Part shown: positions 15,668 to 24,206 of the stretch, one piece after another | How positions within the stretch are numbered: the first letter of the stretch is position 1 | Layout: every line of letters begins with the position of its first letter | Source: an uncultured Oscillospiraceae bacterium | GTDB taxonomy: Bacteria > Bacillota > Clostridia > Oscillospirales > Ruminococcaceae | Length of the DNA stretch: 64,000 nt | Direction of reading: 5' to 3' | NCBI GenBank assembly: GCA_934465295.1 | Contig: CAKSKU010000008.1 | Span: 1 to 64,000, forward strand | Translations under genes and position numbers: made by a program | The notes under the pieces: model-generated | What the model was told of the DNA's origin: nothing | Database searches by the model: none | Seen by the model: the letters and a program-made list of their open reading frames with translations, nothing else

Positions 15668-16223
15668 ATGCAGACATACAGCGGAGCAGTTTGTCTTCAG
15701 GAAATGCCGACGTTTTATCAGGAAAACGGCGAAAGGGTCAATCCAAGAGTAAGGCGGTATATTTTTGACGGAATTCCCTGCGAATATGATGCTGAAATGC
15801 AGAACGCTCTCAGAAAATTTACGGGAAAGGACAACATAAGGAACTACGCCGTCACAGCACTGCTCATAAGTACGGCTGCGGCGGTGGGAAAAGCGGCTTT
15901 TGAGCAGAAAAAACGTCGGCAGGGCTTATCGGACTTGCCGCAGTTATATGCGTTGTGCTTTTGATCGCCGTGGTGTTTTTCCTAAGAAGCAGGACGAACG
16001 ACAACGCCGTTTCTGCGGCTGAAAACGGAAAAATGCAGTGCTTCAGATATCGTCTGAATGGGTTATACTGCTATGAGATAGACCACATAGAGGGCGACTT
16101 TTTTATTTTGCCGATCTCGGGGATTTTATGGTCAGGCTGTCCTCGAATAAGACCATTTCTGCTGAGGTTTGCGGAGCTGTTGTTGATATAAACGGAGAAG
16201 AAGTTTTTTTTCTGCTTGTGTAA
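15668..16223 (+). pseudogene. Frameshifted paralogue of the 16243 membrane protein
   Basis: Three frames together encode one protein similar to the next gene. Frame one gives NPRVRRYIFDGIPCEYDAEM (paralogue: DPRLDRYIFGGTKCTMDERL). After the A6 run near 15908-15913 the -1 frame continues with a membrane helix (GLIGLAAVICVVLLIAVVFF). After the T6 run near 16101-16106 a third frame gives FYFADLGDFMVRL and ends at TAA 16221-16223 (paralogue: YKYYIDLGDFCAEL). Each break is repaired by adding one base to the homopolymer. It is either a decayed gene or two sequencing errors. The ribosome site AGGGGGAA precedes ATG 15668. Confidence 0.75.
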
Positions 16224-16242
16224 AACGATAAAAGGAGCTGCT

Positions 16243-16872
16243 ATGGATAAGATAATAACCGATGTGAGGGATGTAACCAAGCCTCCGCAGCCTTGCCAAC
16301 TGAACAATGCGCCGATAGACCCCCGTCTTGACAGATATATTTTCGGCGGAACAAAATGCACCATGGATGAAAGGCTCTGCCGTGCATTGAGAATACAGAT
16401 CGAAAAAGCGGTGGGTTTTTCGACAGTTTCTGCCATTATACTTAAAATTCTGGGGATTTTGACGCTCCTTTCGATGATAGTTCCGCTCATAGTTATGATA
16501 GTTGAAATTGTGCGGCACGACAGCCTTTCAGCCCTTGGCGCAGCGGCTTTTGTGGTGATCATTACGGCTTTCGGAACGCTGCTTTTATGGCTTTCCGCAG
16601 TTCAGGAGAGACAGCACCGTGACTATATAAAGGCTGCGGAAAAGGTAGTTCCCCAATGTGGAGAATGCTATAAATTCAAGCGAAAAGAGATCATGCGCTA
16701 TTCCTATGAGAGCGTTGACAGCACGGAATACAAGTATTATATCGACCTCGGCGACTTCTGCGCAGAGCTGATACCCCCCTCCGAAAAGTGGGGGAGGGCG
16801 GAGTATGTCTATGCTTCGGTGCTTGTAATAAACGGCAGGCCGATATTTATGCTGTTCTGTGATGCGGAATGA
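16243..16872 (+). CDS. Two-helix membrane protein of unknown function
   Basis: This 209-residue protein has a cytoplasmic N-terminus containing PIDPRLDRYIFGGTKC, two membrane helices (about residues 65-90 and 95-120) and a C-terminal domain (EYKYYIDLGDFCAEL, VLVINGRPIFMLF). It is the intact paralogue of the broken gene just upstream, 19 bases away, so they form a tandem duplication. ATG 16243 with AAAGGAG six bases before is chosen over an earlier in-frame codon at 16216. I do not recognise a family with known function. Confidence 0.8.
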   Translation: MDKIITDVRDVTKPPQPCQLNNAPIDPRLDRYIFGGTKCTMDERLCRALRIQIEKAVGFSTVSAIILKILGILTLLSMIVPLIVMIVEIVRHDSLSALGAAAFVVIITAFGTLLLWLSAVQERQHRDYIKAAEKVVPQCGECYKFKRKEIMRYSYESVDSTEYKYYIDLGDFCAELIPPSEKWGRAEYVYASVLVINGRPIFMLFCDAE

Positions 16873-16875
16873 GAT

Positions 16876-16919
16876 CGCCGTCCGTATCTCTTGCTTCGGG
16901 AGATATGGACGGCGTTTTT
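16876..16919 (+). terminator. Rho-independent terminator
   Basis: CGCCGTCC (16876-16883) pairs with GGACGGCG (16907-16914), with an inner TATCTC/GAGATA helix, then TTTTT. It ends the tandem membrane-protein genes. Confidence 0.88.
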
Positions 16920-17950
16920 ATATGGTCACTTTTTCCTTAGAATGATAAGCGATAACGGTCTTGAAACGGTTCTTTCCGCATAGCTCGGTGAAGTCATCGA
17001 TGCCTTGATGAACGGGATAACGGATAAATTCTCCGTGACCCGTTTTTATTATTTCTTCACTAAGAGTTCCACTCTCGACCGTTCCCGTCATAACGGCATA
17101 GCCGCCCTTTTAGATAAGCTTTTTGGCAAGCTCGGCTGTCTGAGGGGTATTGAGCTGCGGAGAGCTTATGAAGAATATACCCTTGTCTGCGTTCGGCTCA
17201 AAGGAGACCTGCGGAACTTCTGCACGTTCCTTTTTCCAGAACGGCGAATTATCGGAAAGCTGTCTGATAAAATGTTCATCGCCGTAAAAATCCGCATTGA
17301 TGCCGCCTGATGCAAACAGATCAAGTATTTCCCCGCCCCGTCCGTACTTCGGCACAGGGAAAACGAGCAGGGGATATTCTGCAAGCAGTTGTGAGGTTCG
17401 TTCCGTCAGGGCTTTGCAATACTCGGGACAGCTTGTTTTATCATATCCGTAAGCGCAGTCAATGACCGCTGTGTCGGCGGAAATATCCCTTATTTTATCG
17501 CAGTTGTAAACGAGCGTGTCTTCGATATAATCGCCCGAAAAAAGGATAGAACTGCCGCCATGCTCAAAGCGAAACCAGACGCTTCCCATACAATGTCCGC
17601 TCCTGCCCCAGAGTATGTTCATGCCGTTAAGTTCGCCCGAGCCGTTCGGAAAAGCTTCTTCAAGGCGAAGCGTTTTTGACGGCTTGAACAACATCTGCGA
17701 AAAGGTCGGTGCTGATGCGATGACTGTTCCGTCAAAGCCTTTGGAATAAAGCCATTCGAGCGCACCGCAGTGATCGGCGTGGGAATGGGTGAGGAAAACG
17801 AATTCAGCCGAGCGTATCTGCTCATCGGCAAGGTGCGGATAAGGCTTCTCATCGCCTGCCATAATTCCGCAGTCAACGAGAAAGGATATGCTCCCCGATG
17901 TGACGAAAAAGCAGTTCCTGCCGTGTTCGCCGACTCCGCCTGCCGAAGCC
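16918..17950 (-). pseudogene. Broken metallo-beta-lactamase-fold hydrolase
   Basis: The frame encodes an MBL-fold hydrolase with LTHSHADHCGALEWLYS, SGHCMGSVWF and SGDYIED motifs, as in ribonuclease-type (beta-CASP) members. A TAA at 17112-17110 stops it after AELAKKLI. Reading through, the same frame continues with a plausible C-terminus (GGYAVMTGTVESGTLSEE, then GEFIRYPVHQGIDDF and TVIAYHSK) to TAA at 16920-16918. The N-terminus is also lost: homology begins near 17946 (ASAGGVGEHGRNC) exactly where a permease fragment ends in another frame. It therefore lacks its own start and has an internal stop. It is probably non-functional unless the stop is a sequencing error. Confidence 0.75.
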
Positions 17951-18532
17951 TGCACCGAACACAGCGCCTGCTTCTTCAAGGCTTGACGGGATATTGAGCA
18001 TCGCATTTTTCAGAATGGTGAGCATAAACGGAAAAACGTGCAGGCTCATTACGAGCGTAAGTCCGCCAAACGTGAAAAAAGCCTTTTCGCTGCCTGCCGT
18101 AAAAGGCAGGAGCTGCTGGAGCAGACCTCGCTTCTGCATAAAAAGTATCCACCCCATTGATGCGATATACGGCGGCGTCACAAACGGTATCATAAAGATG
18201 ATGTCAAAGGCTCTGTACCTTGCGAGAATTTCGCCCGTTGTGCCTTGGAATGTGTCAACTGCTACACCCGTTACAGCTGTGAAGCCCTCTGCGATCTTAT
18301 CGGCAAGACCTGCAGGGGAGGGCATATATACTGTGACCTTGCCTGAGAGAGTCTTGTCCTCGGCAGTATCGGCACTTTAGTCAGCTGTTGCTTCGGCAGA
18401 GGTCTCTGCTTCCGACTTTGCCGTTGTCTGTGCAATGGTCGTTGTTTCGGTCTGTGCGGACTGTGAGCAGCCTGCTGCTGCCATACACATCGATACTGCC
18501 ATTGCAGCAGCCATTATTCTTTTGATCTTCAT
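17950..18532 (-). pseudogene. Binding-protein/permease fusion remnant of an iron-type ABC transporter
   Basis: From ATG 18532 (AAGGAG upstream) the frame encodes a lipoprotein signal (MKIKRIMAAAMAVSMCMAAAGC) and a Ser/Thr/Glu linker, then a TAA at 18379-18377. The same frame then continues with GKVTVYMPSPAGLADKI and GTTGEILAR, typical of Fe3+-type periplasmic-binding proteins. Near 18220 it switches in frame to permease sequence (IIFMIPFVTPPYIASMGWIL, then NIPSSLEEAGAVFGA) and breaks near 17950. Two internal deletions have thus joined binding protein, permease and the metallo-hydrolase. It follows the ATPase gene by 15 bases. No functional transporter can be made from it. Confidence 0.8.
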
Positions 18533-18547
18533 AAACTTCTTTACTCC

Positions 18548-19516
18548 TTACAATCTTATAATATTGTTTTTATCTATGTAAATGGGAAGCTGATTTCCCA
18601 CAGACATTCTCTTTTCTGAAAAATAGCTCCGGTTCTCGCCGCAGTGGTCGAGCGTTATCTGATATGAGCTGCCGAGAAACTGAACTGCTCTGACTGTCGT
18701 ATCGAAGCGGAAAGCATTCTCAGTCGGGACTTCGCTCGCCGACTCGGGGCGGAACATACTGCGGCTGTCTATCCAGTTTGAAGCACCGACGAACCTTGCC
18801 GCAAACTCGGACGCAGGCGAAGAATACACCTTTTCGGGCGTGTCATACTGCTCGACCGCACCCTCCGACATAACGGCGATCATATCGCTCATGCTCATCG
18901 CTTCCGTCTGATCATGCGTAACGAAAACGGATGTTATCCCAAGCCTTGAAACAAGCTCCTTAAGCTCGGCTCTCATCTGTTCACGCAGGAGAGCATCAAG
19001 TGCGGAAAGCGGCTCGTCAAAAAGTATGCACTTCGGCTCGATAACGATAGCACGGGCAAAAGCCACACGCTGCTGCTGACCTCCCGAAAGCCGGCTCGGG
19101 AAACGCTTTGCAAAATCTTCAAGCTTTACGGCTTTCAGTGCATTCATTACCTTTTTATCAAGCTCGTCCGTCCTGCCCGATGTCCTCAATCCGAATGCGA
19201 CATTTTCATATACATTCATGTGCGGCCAAAGCGTAAAATCCTGAAAAACAAACCCAAGCCCACGCTTTTCGGGAGGAATGTTAACGCCCTTTTCCGATGA
19301 GAAAATGAGCTTGTCATCAAAATATATCTCGCCGCTGTCGGGAGCTTCAAGTCCCGATATCATTCTCAGCAAGGCCGTTTTTCCGCAGCCGGACGGACCG
19401 AGCAGAGTTGTGAAGCTTCCGTCATTTATCGTAAGGTCAAGCGGCTTTATGACCGTTTTATCGCCAAAGCTTTTGGCAATTCCCTTAAGTGTTATTTTCA
19501 ATCTATCACGTCCCAT
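18548..19516 (-). CDS. Fe3+/polyamine-type ABC transporter ATPase
   Basis: This ATPase of about 322 residues has Walker A LLGPSGCGKTALL, signature LSGGQQQRVAFARA, Walker B CILFDEPLSALD, H-loop FVTHDQTEAM and a C-terminal TOBE-like domain. That is the arrangement of FbpC/PotA-type importers. The frame opens at 19564 but this lies in the promoter. ATG 19516 is used here, and TTG 19501 (giving MKITLKGIAKSFG, the usual family start) is an alternative with GGGACG before it. The protein looks intact, but its binding protein and permease downstream are wrecked, so it is an orphan unless it serves another transporter. Confidence 0.87.
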   Translation of the reverse strand: MGRDRLKITLKGIAKSFGDKTVIKPLDLTINDGSFTTLLGPSGCGKTALLRMISGLEAPDSGEIYFDDKLIFSSEKGVNIPPEKRGLGFVFQDFTLWPHMNVYENVAFGLRTSGRTDELDKKVMNALKAVKLEDFAKRFPSRLSGGQQQRVAFARAIVIEPKCILFDEPLSALDALLREQMRAELKELVSRLGITSVFVTHDQTEAMSMSDMIAVMSEGAVEQYDTPEKVYSSPASEFAARFVGASNWIDSRSMFRPESASEVPTENAFRFDTTVRAVQFLGSSYQITLDHCGENRSYFSEKRMSVGNQLPIYIDKNNIIRL

Positions 19517-19535
19517 AATTTTTAACATCATAAGA

Positions 19536-19564
19536 ATTATAGTACCTTGAACCGAAATATACAA
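19536..19564 (-). promoter_or_regulatory. Promoter of the orphan ABC operon
   Basis: On the minus strand TTGTAT (19564-19559), 17 bases, TATAAT (19541-19536). It excludes the frame start at 19564 as the true translation start. Confidence 0.7.
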
Positions 19565-19684
19565 TTAATTCTGGGGTAAATATCGGTTAATTCTATGATA
19601 AGGCTATATATGGAAAAGCTTTGCCGATAAGCACAATCAGTGCAAAAAAGCCGACATTCCGAGCATATAAGACGAGCGTGGAAG

Positions 19685-19787
19685 TTTACTTATACTTTAT
19701 AATAGGTATAATAGGTGAAATCCCGATAACAGACCGCAGCTCGCCTTAACATGCGAAAAAAGCTCTCCGCATATTGACGGATATACC
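19685..19787 (+). other. Structured intergenic element upstream of amt
   Basis: GGTATA (19705-19710) can pair with TATACC (19782-19787), enclosing GGTGAAATCCCG and a hairpin ATGCG...CGCAT (19751-19755/19768-19772). A promoter-like TTTACT-16-TATAAT (19685-19712) overlaps the left arm. It slightly resembles a riboswitch core but fits none I know. The rest of 19565-20012 shows nothing else. Confidence 0.3.
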
Positions 19788-20012
19788 CAAAAATAAGTAG
19801 ACCGCTATTCCCATTGCTTTTTGTTGAAAATGCAAGTATCAAAAATCAAACTTGCAAATAATTATGCATCAAATATGAACGGACATGACTTGGAAATGAA
19901 CTAAAATTGCTCTATTGTTTCATAAATAGACCTTGTTTGGCTATAAAATCACAAATAAAGCTCCGAAATGCAGGAATAAATAATAAAAATTGCATAAATT
20001 TCAAAAAAGTGC

Positions 20013-20041
20013 TTGACAAACGTGTTCTTATGATATATAAT
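20013..20041 (+). promoter_or_regulatory. amt promoter
   Basis: Perfect TTGACA (20013-20018), 17 bases, perfect TATAAT (20036-20041). The transcript starts just before the leader hairpin. Confidence 0.88.
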
Positions 20042-20050
20042 AAGACCATA

Positions 20051-20119
20051 GAAAACAGCAAGGGCGCTGTGAACGGGCTGCAAAGACGGAGCTTGGTTCA
20101 CAACGCCCTTGCTGTTTTC
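20051..20119 (+). promoter_or_regulatory. Long leader hairpin of amt
   Basis: GAAAACAGCAAGGGCG (20051-20066) pairs perfectly with CGCCCTTGCTGTTTTC (20104-20119). After a one-base mismatch TGTGAAC (20068-20074) pairs with GTTCACA (20096-20102). The apical 21 nt contain AAAGACGGAG. No U-run follows, so it is not a terminator. A nitrogen-related riboregulatory or RNA-processing role is inferred from its position. Confidence 0.75.
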
Positions 20120-20179
20120 GGAAAAAGGGAGATCAAAGGAAATCAACATTTCCCAATTAATGAAAGTGGAGGAATCATT

Positions 20180-21943
20180 ATGGAAAGCACAAACATCTTG
20201 GAGATGGTCTCCGAGAACACCTCGTCGCTGGTATTCGGCGTCTGGTTTCTTATCGGCGCAGCTCTCGTATTCTTTATGCAGGCAGGCTTCGCAATGGTCG
20301 AAACAGGCTTCACAAGAGCGAAGAACGCAGGCAACATCATTATGAAAAACCTTATGGACTTCTGTATCGGTACAGTAATGTTCATTCTCATCGGTTTCGG
20401 ACTTCTTTTCGGCGAAGACCTTGTCGGACTTATCGGCAAGCCCGGTTTTGATATTCTGACACATTATGAAAACTTTGACTGGTCGAGCTTCGTATTCAAC
20501 CTTGTATTCTGCGCAACAGCTGCAACTATCGTTTCGGGCGCTATGGCAGAAAGAACAAAGTTCCTTTCCTACTGTGTATATTCGGGCGTTATCAGCGCAC
20601 TTGTTTACCCGATCGAAGCACACTGGATCTGGGGCGGCGGCTGGCTCGCTCAGATGGGCTTCCACGATTTCGCAGGTTCGACCTGTATCCACCTTGTAGG
20701 CGGTATCGCAGCATTCATCGGCGCAAAGATCCTCGGACCCCGTATCGGCAAGTTCAACACTGACAAGGACGGCAAGGTAACAAAGGTAAACGCTATCCCG
20801 GGTCATTCACTTACGATCGGCGCACTCGGCGTATTTATCCTCTGGTTCGGCTGGTACGGCTTTAACGGTGCAGCAGCAACAAGCATCGATCAGCTCGGTT
20901 CTATCTTCCTTACAACAACAGTTGCTCCTGCAGTTGCAACAGTTACCTGTATGATCTTTACATGGATAAAGTACGGCAAGCCTGATGTTTCGATGTGCCT
21001 TAATGCATCGCTTGCAGGTCTTGTAGGTATCACAGCTCCCTGCGACACAACAGACTGCATCGGTTCTGTAGTAGTTGGTATCGTTTCCGGTCTTCTCGTT
21101 GTGTTCGGTGTATGGCTCCTTGACCATAAGCTTCACATCGACGACCCCGTTGGTGCTGTTGCGGTACATATGATGAACGGTATCTGGGGTACTATCGCAG
21201 TTGGTCTTTTCTCCAATCCGAAGGTTCCCGGCTATTCACTCGTTGACGCTGACGGCAATACACTTGCAGGTCTTTTCTACGGCGGCGGCTTCAAGCTCCT
21301 CGGAATCCAGTTAGTTGGTCTTTTCGCAGTTGCAGCTTGGGCAACAGTTACAATGATAATCACATTCTATGCTATCAAGAAAACTATCGGGCTCCGTGCT
21401 TCCAAGGAGGAAGAAACAAGAGGTCTCGATATCACAGAACACGGTCTTGCTTCCGCTTATGCAGACTTTATGCCTGCTTCAAATTCCGTATTCACAGGCG
21501 AAGTTACCGAAGAAGCACCTGCTGCAGCAGTTCCCGTTACAGTTGTTGACCGTCCGCATATCGAACGCAGCGCAGACAGCAAGAACAAGTACACAAGAGT
21601 TGCTATCATCTGCAAGCAGAATAAGTTTGAAACGCTCAAAAATGCCCTCAGTGAGATCGGCGTAACAGGATTTACGGTAACTCAGGTTCTCGGCTGCGGC
21701 ACACAGAAGGGCGCAGGCGAAATGTATCGCGGTGTTCCCGTTGAAGCAACACTTCTTCCAAAGGTTAAGGTAGAAGTCGTGGTTTCCAAGGTGCCTGTTG
21801 AAACAGTTGTTGAAACGGCTCGCAAGGCTCTCTACACAGGTCACATCGGCGATGGTAAGATCTTCGTTTACGATGTTGAGGACGTTATCAGAGTTCGTAC
21901 AGGCGAAAGCGGTTATGACGCTCTTCAGGACGCTGAAGATTAA
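20180..21943 (+). CDS. amt: Ammonium transporter fused to a PII regulator
   Basis: This is a 587-residue fusion. Residues 1 to about 435 are an Amt/Rh channel with some eleven membrane helices and family signatures (GFAMVETGFTRAKN, HWIWGGGWLA, GWYGFNG, and HMMNGIWGT with the pore His). After a short linker, residues about 470-587 form a GlnB/GlnK (PII) domain (YTRVAIICKQNKFETL, T-loop region QKGAGEMYRGV, GHIGDGKIFVYDVEDVIRVRTGE). Amt-PII fusions are known in Clostridia. The tethered PII domain probably gates ammonium flow according to ATP/ADP and 2-oxoglutarate. ATG 20180 with GTGGAGGA seven bases upstream is the real start. The frame opens at 19907 only by chance. The gene has its own promoter, hairpin leader and terminator. 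Confidence 0.95.
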   Translation: MESTNILEMVSENTSSLVFGVWFLIGAALVFFMQAGFAMVETGFTRAKNAGNIIMKNLMDFCIGTVMFILIGFGLLFGEDLVGLIGKPGFDILTHYENFDWSSFVFNLVFCATAATIVSGAMAERTKFLSYCVYSGVISALVYPIEAHWIWGGGWLAQMGFHDFAGSTCIHLVGGIAAFIGAKILGPRIGKFNTDKDGKVTKVNAIPGHSLTIGALGVFILWFGWYGFNGAAATSIDQLGSIFLTTTVAPAVATVTCMIFTWIKYGKPDVSMCLNASLAGLVGITAPCDTTDCIGSVVVGIVSGLLVVFGVWLLDHKLHIDDPVGAVAVHMMNGIWGTIAVGLFSNPKVPGYSLVDADGNTLAGLFYGGGFKLLGIQLVGLFAVAAWATVTMIITFYAIKKTIGLRASKEEETRGLDITEHGLASAYADFMPASNSVFTGEVTEEAPAAAVPVTVVDRPHIERSADSKNKYTRVAIICKQNKFETLKNALSEIGVTGFTVTQVLGCGTQKGAGEMYRGVPVEATLLPKVKVEVVVSKVPVETVVETARKALYTGHIGDGKIFVYDVEDVIRVRTGESGYDALQDAED

Positions 21944-22034
21944 GGGAAAATTCCCTCGGACAGATCCACATTTACTGCCATAAAATTATTTGATTATACT
22001 CTCCTAAAGTATTATAAATGAATCAAGTGAAAAC

Positions 22035-22080
22035 AGCAGCACCGCAGTTTTGGTCGGAAGATCAAAGCTGCGGTGCTGCT
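22035..22080. terminator. Bidirectional terminator between amt and rlmA
   Basis: AGCAGCACCGCAG (22035-22047) pairs perfectly with CTGCGGTGCTGCT (22068-22080). It lies between convergent genes, and only short U-rich sequence follows on either strand. Confidence 0.75.
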
Positions 22081-22090
22081 TAATATAATA

Positions 22091-22924
22091 TCAATTCTTT
22101 TTGTAAATAAGTATCTCAAATGCGATCTCGGTTTCAAGCTGCGAAAGAGCCTCGACCCGGCGGTGACCCTCTTCGCTCGTTTTATAATAATACGGTGTCA
22201 TTGAGAAAAGATTTTGGATATCCTCGTTGTTGTCAAGCTGAATTTTTGAGCTGACGGGCAGCTTTTCAAGCAGGGTAAAGCCGTCAGGCTCGCTTTCCTT
22301 AGGCTCGTTCAAATAAGGGTCGTCATAGACAGCTGCTTTGAGCTGCCAGAGGTGGCGTTCCGCAGGAATGACCATTATAAGAGTGCCGTTCGGTTTGAGC
22401 ACACGCAGAAATTCCTCGCCGCACCAAGGCGCAAAAAGCGTTGTGAGCATATCGCATGAGCCGCTTTTTACGGGCAGATGAAATACGCTGCTGACCGAGA
22501 AAAGCACGTTTGAAACGCCCTCGGCTTTTGCTCTCTTTGCAGCAGCGTCCGCTGCGGTTTTGGATATGTCCGTTCCCATAAAGAACATCTCGGGAGCTTT
22601 CTTTGCGGCTGAAACGGTGTAGATGCCCTCGCCGCAGCCTGCGTCAAGCACAGTGCCGTTTTTGACCGAATATTTTTTCACGCAGTCGGAAAAAGCATTG
22701 ATAAGAATATCGTAATAGCCTTTGCCAAGAAAATTTTTTCGTGCGTTCACCATAAGCTTGTTGTCGCCGGGGAGCTTCGTGTTCATCTGCTGAACGAGGA
22801 GCAGGTTTACATAGCCGCTTCTGGCGCAGTCGTAAACGTGGTTTGCCGTGCAGCGGAAGCTGCCGCCGTCACGGTGCAGAGGTTCGCCGCATTTCGGGCA
22901 GATATATGTGTGGAGTTCGTTCAT
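22091..22924 (-). CDS. rlmA: 23S rRNA (guanine-N1) methyltransferase RlmA family
   Basis: This 277-residue enzyme has an N-terminal zinc-binding region (CPKCGEPLHRDGGSFRC with further Cys) and a Rossmann SAM domain (VLDAGCGEGIYTVS, FFMGTDISKTA, and a LFAPWCGEEFLRVLKPNGTL region). This is the plan of RlmA, which methylates N1 of G745 or G748 in 23S rRNA domain II. The G745/G748 specificity cannot be decided. It begins four bases after the histidine-kinase stop and so belongs to the same operon as the two-component system. Some RlmA(II)-type enzymes affect macrolide/tylosin sensitivity, which makes the linkage to a sensor noteworthy. Confidence 0.88.
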   Translation of the reverse strand: MNELHTYICPKCGEPLHRDGGSFRCTANHVYDCARSGYVNLLLVQQMNTKLPGDNKLMVNARKNFLGKGYYDILINAFSDCVKKYSVKNGTVLDAGCGEGIYTVSAAKKAPEMFFMGTDISKTAADAAAKRAKAEGVSNVLFSVSSVFHLPVKSGSCDMLTTLFAPWCGEEFLRVLKPNGTLIMVIPAERHLWQLKAAVYDDPYLNEPKESEPDGFTLLEKLPVSSKIQLDNNEDIQNLFSMTPYYYKTSEEGHRRVEALSQLETEIAFEILIYKKN

Positions 22925-22928
22925 TTTT

Positions 22929-24206
22929 TCAGTGTTTTCCTTTCCGTTCTTCGTGTTTTATCGGCAGTGAAGCTGTGAATATGATCCTGCTGCCGTTTTT
23001 GTATTCTGCGGAAATTTTTCCGCCGTGAGCTTCGGTTATGGCTTTTGCGGCGGAAAGTCCTATGCCGCTGCCGCCGCTTTTCTGATTGTGTGCGCTGTCG
23101 CCCCGATAGAAACGCTCAAATAGCTGCTCGGGCTTGCATTCGGGCAGGCTTTCACACTCGTTTTCCGCTGAAAGAACGGCGTATTTCCCGTTTCGGAAAA
23201 GTGAAACGGTTATCTCGCTTTCCGAAGCGGAATATTTCACCGCATTGTCGATCAGTATTGAAACAAGCTGCAAAAAAGTATCACTGTTCACATCGGCGGA
23301 GATGCCGCTTTCGATATTGGTTTCGATAAGCACGGCTTTCTGCGCAGCCGATTCCATAAAATGTTCAGCCGTTCGTGAAACGATATCCGAGATATTTTCC
23401 TTTGAAACGGCAAGTCTGAATCCGCTTTCGTCCGCACGGGAAAGTATCAGCAGATTTTGCATAAGCTCGCCGAGACGAAGTGTTTGCCGCTTGATATTCC
23501 GTGTATATTTTGAGCCACCGTCAGCGCAGGTGAGTTCGAGCGCTTCGGTGTTGGAAAGGATTATCGCAAGCGGAGTTTTCAGCTCATGACCCGCATTCGT
23601 GACGAACTGTTTTTGCTTTTCGATGTTCTCCGCAACAGGTCTTATTGCCGCTTTTGACAAAAGTATAACGATAAGGAGCATTACCGCCCAGCATATCAAG
23701 CCTATCAGAAGTGAGATAACGAGAACATTTGTCATATTGCGGTTCTCACGGGAAATATCAAGGAAAAACGCCGTAGTTTCGCCGTTCTGCGTATCAACAC
23801 GGTAGAGGAACGATTTGTACCGTCCGGTAGTCTTATTCTTGGCAATAACAGTGTCTGCGTAAAGCTTTGCTTCATCGGCAGTGACGGACGAAATACGGTC
23901 AACGTCCGTAAAAAGCACATTGCCGTCACTGTCAAGCTTTACCGAAAAAAATCTTGCCGAAAGTGCGTTGTCCTCCGTTATCGGTGCGGAGAAAAATCTC
24001 GGTTTATCATTATTCTGCGGAAGAAACGGTGGGGGAACGCCGTCTTTTCGGCTTGCATCCGTAAAGCAGCGTTCAAGCATACGTTCCGATTCGCCGTGTG
24101 TAATGAAAAAGTTGAAACCGTTGAGCGCACCGAGCAGAACGGCAAGAAGTATCGTTATCGCCGTCATTGAGGTGAGGATAAACCGTTTTTGGAGCGACTT
24201 TATCAT
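22929..24206 (-). CDS. Membrane sensor histidine kinase
   Basis: This 425-residue kinase has a first membrane helix (about 10-30), an extracytoplasmic sensor loop (about 30-165), a second helix (about 168-192), a HisKA domain with GHELKTPLAIILSNTEAL (phospho-His) and a HATPase_c domain (LVSILIDNAVKYS, GSGIGLSAAKAI). Its ATG overlaps the response-regulator stop (ATGA), so the frame opening at 24344 is not used. The signal is unknown. It is co-transcribed with the regulator upstream and rlmA downstream. Confidence 0.92.
   Translation of the reverse strand: MIKSLQKRFILTSMTAITILLAVLLGALNGFNFFITHGESERMLERCFTDASRKDGVPPPFLPQNNDKPRFFSAPITEDNALSARFFSVKLDSDGNVLFTDVDRISSVTADEAKLYADTVIAKNKTTGRYKSFLYRVDTQNGETTAFFLDISRENRNMTNVLVISLLIGLICWAVMLLIVILLSKAAIRPVAENIEKQKQFVTNAGHELKTPLAIILSNTEALELTCADGGSKYTRNIKRQTLRLGELMQNLLILSRADESGFRLAVSKENISDIVSRTAEHFMESAAQKAVLIETNIESGISADVNSDTFLQLVSILIDNAVKYSASESEITVSLFRNGKYAVLSAENECESLPECKPEQLFERFYRGDSAHNQKSGGSGIGLSAAKAITEAHGGKISAEYKNGSRIIFTASLPIKHEERKGKH

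Noticed and set aside
15905..15915. Programmed -1 frameshift at the A6 run
   Set aside because: The run is phased as AAA AAA C preceded by G, so slipping gives a mismatch in the P site. A second break at a T6 run also needs repair, so gene damage or sequencing error is simpler.
19705..19787. Cobalamin or FMN riboswitch
   Set aside because: Only GGTGAAATCCC-like text matches. The remaining conserved blocks are absent and the downstream gene is an ammonium transporter.
20051..20119. Rho-independent terminator in the amt leader
   Set aside because: The stem is strong, but it is followed by GGAAAAAGGGAG and not by a U-run.
19907..20179. Long N-terminal extension of Amt
   Set aside because: It would run through the promoter and leader hairpin. 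A ribosome site and the normal Amt start are at 20180.
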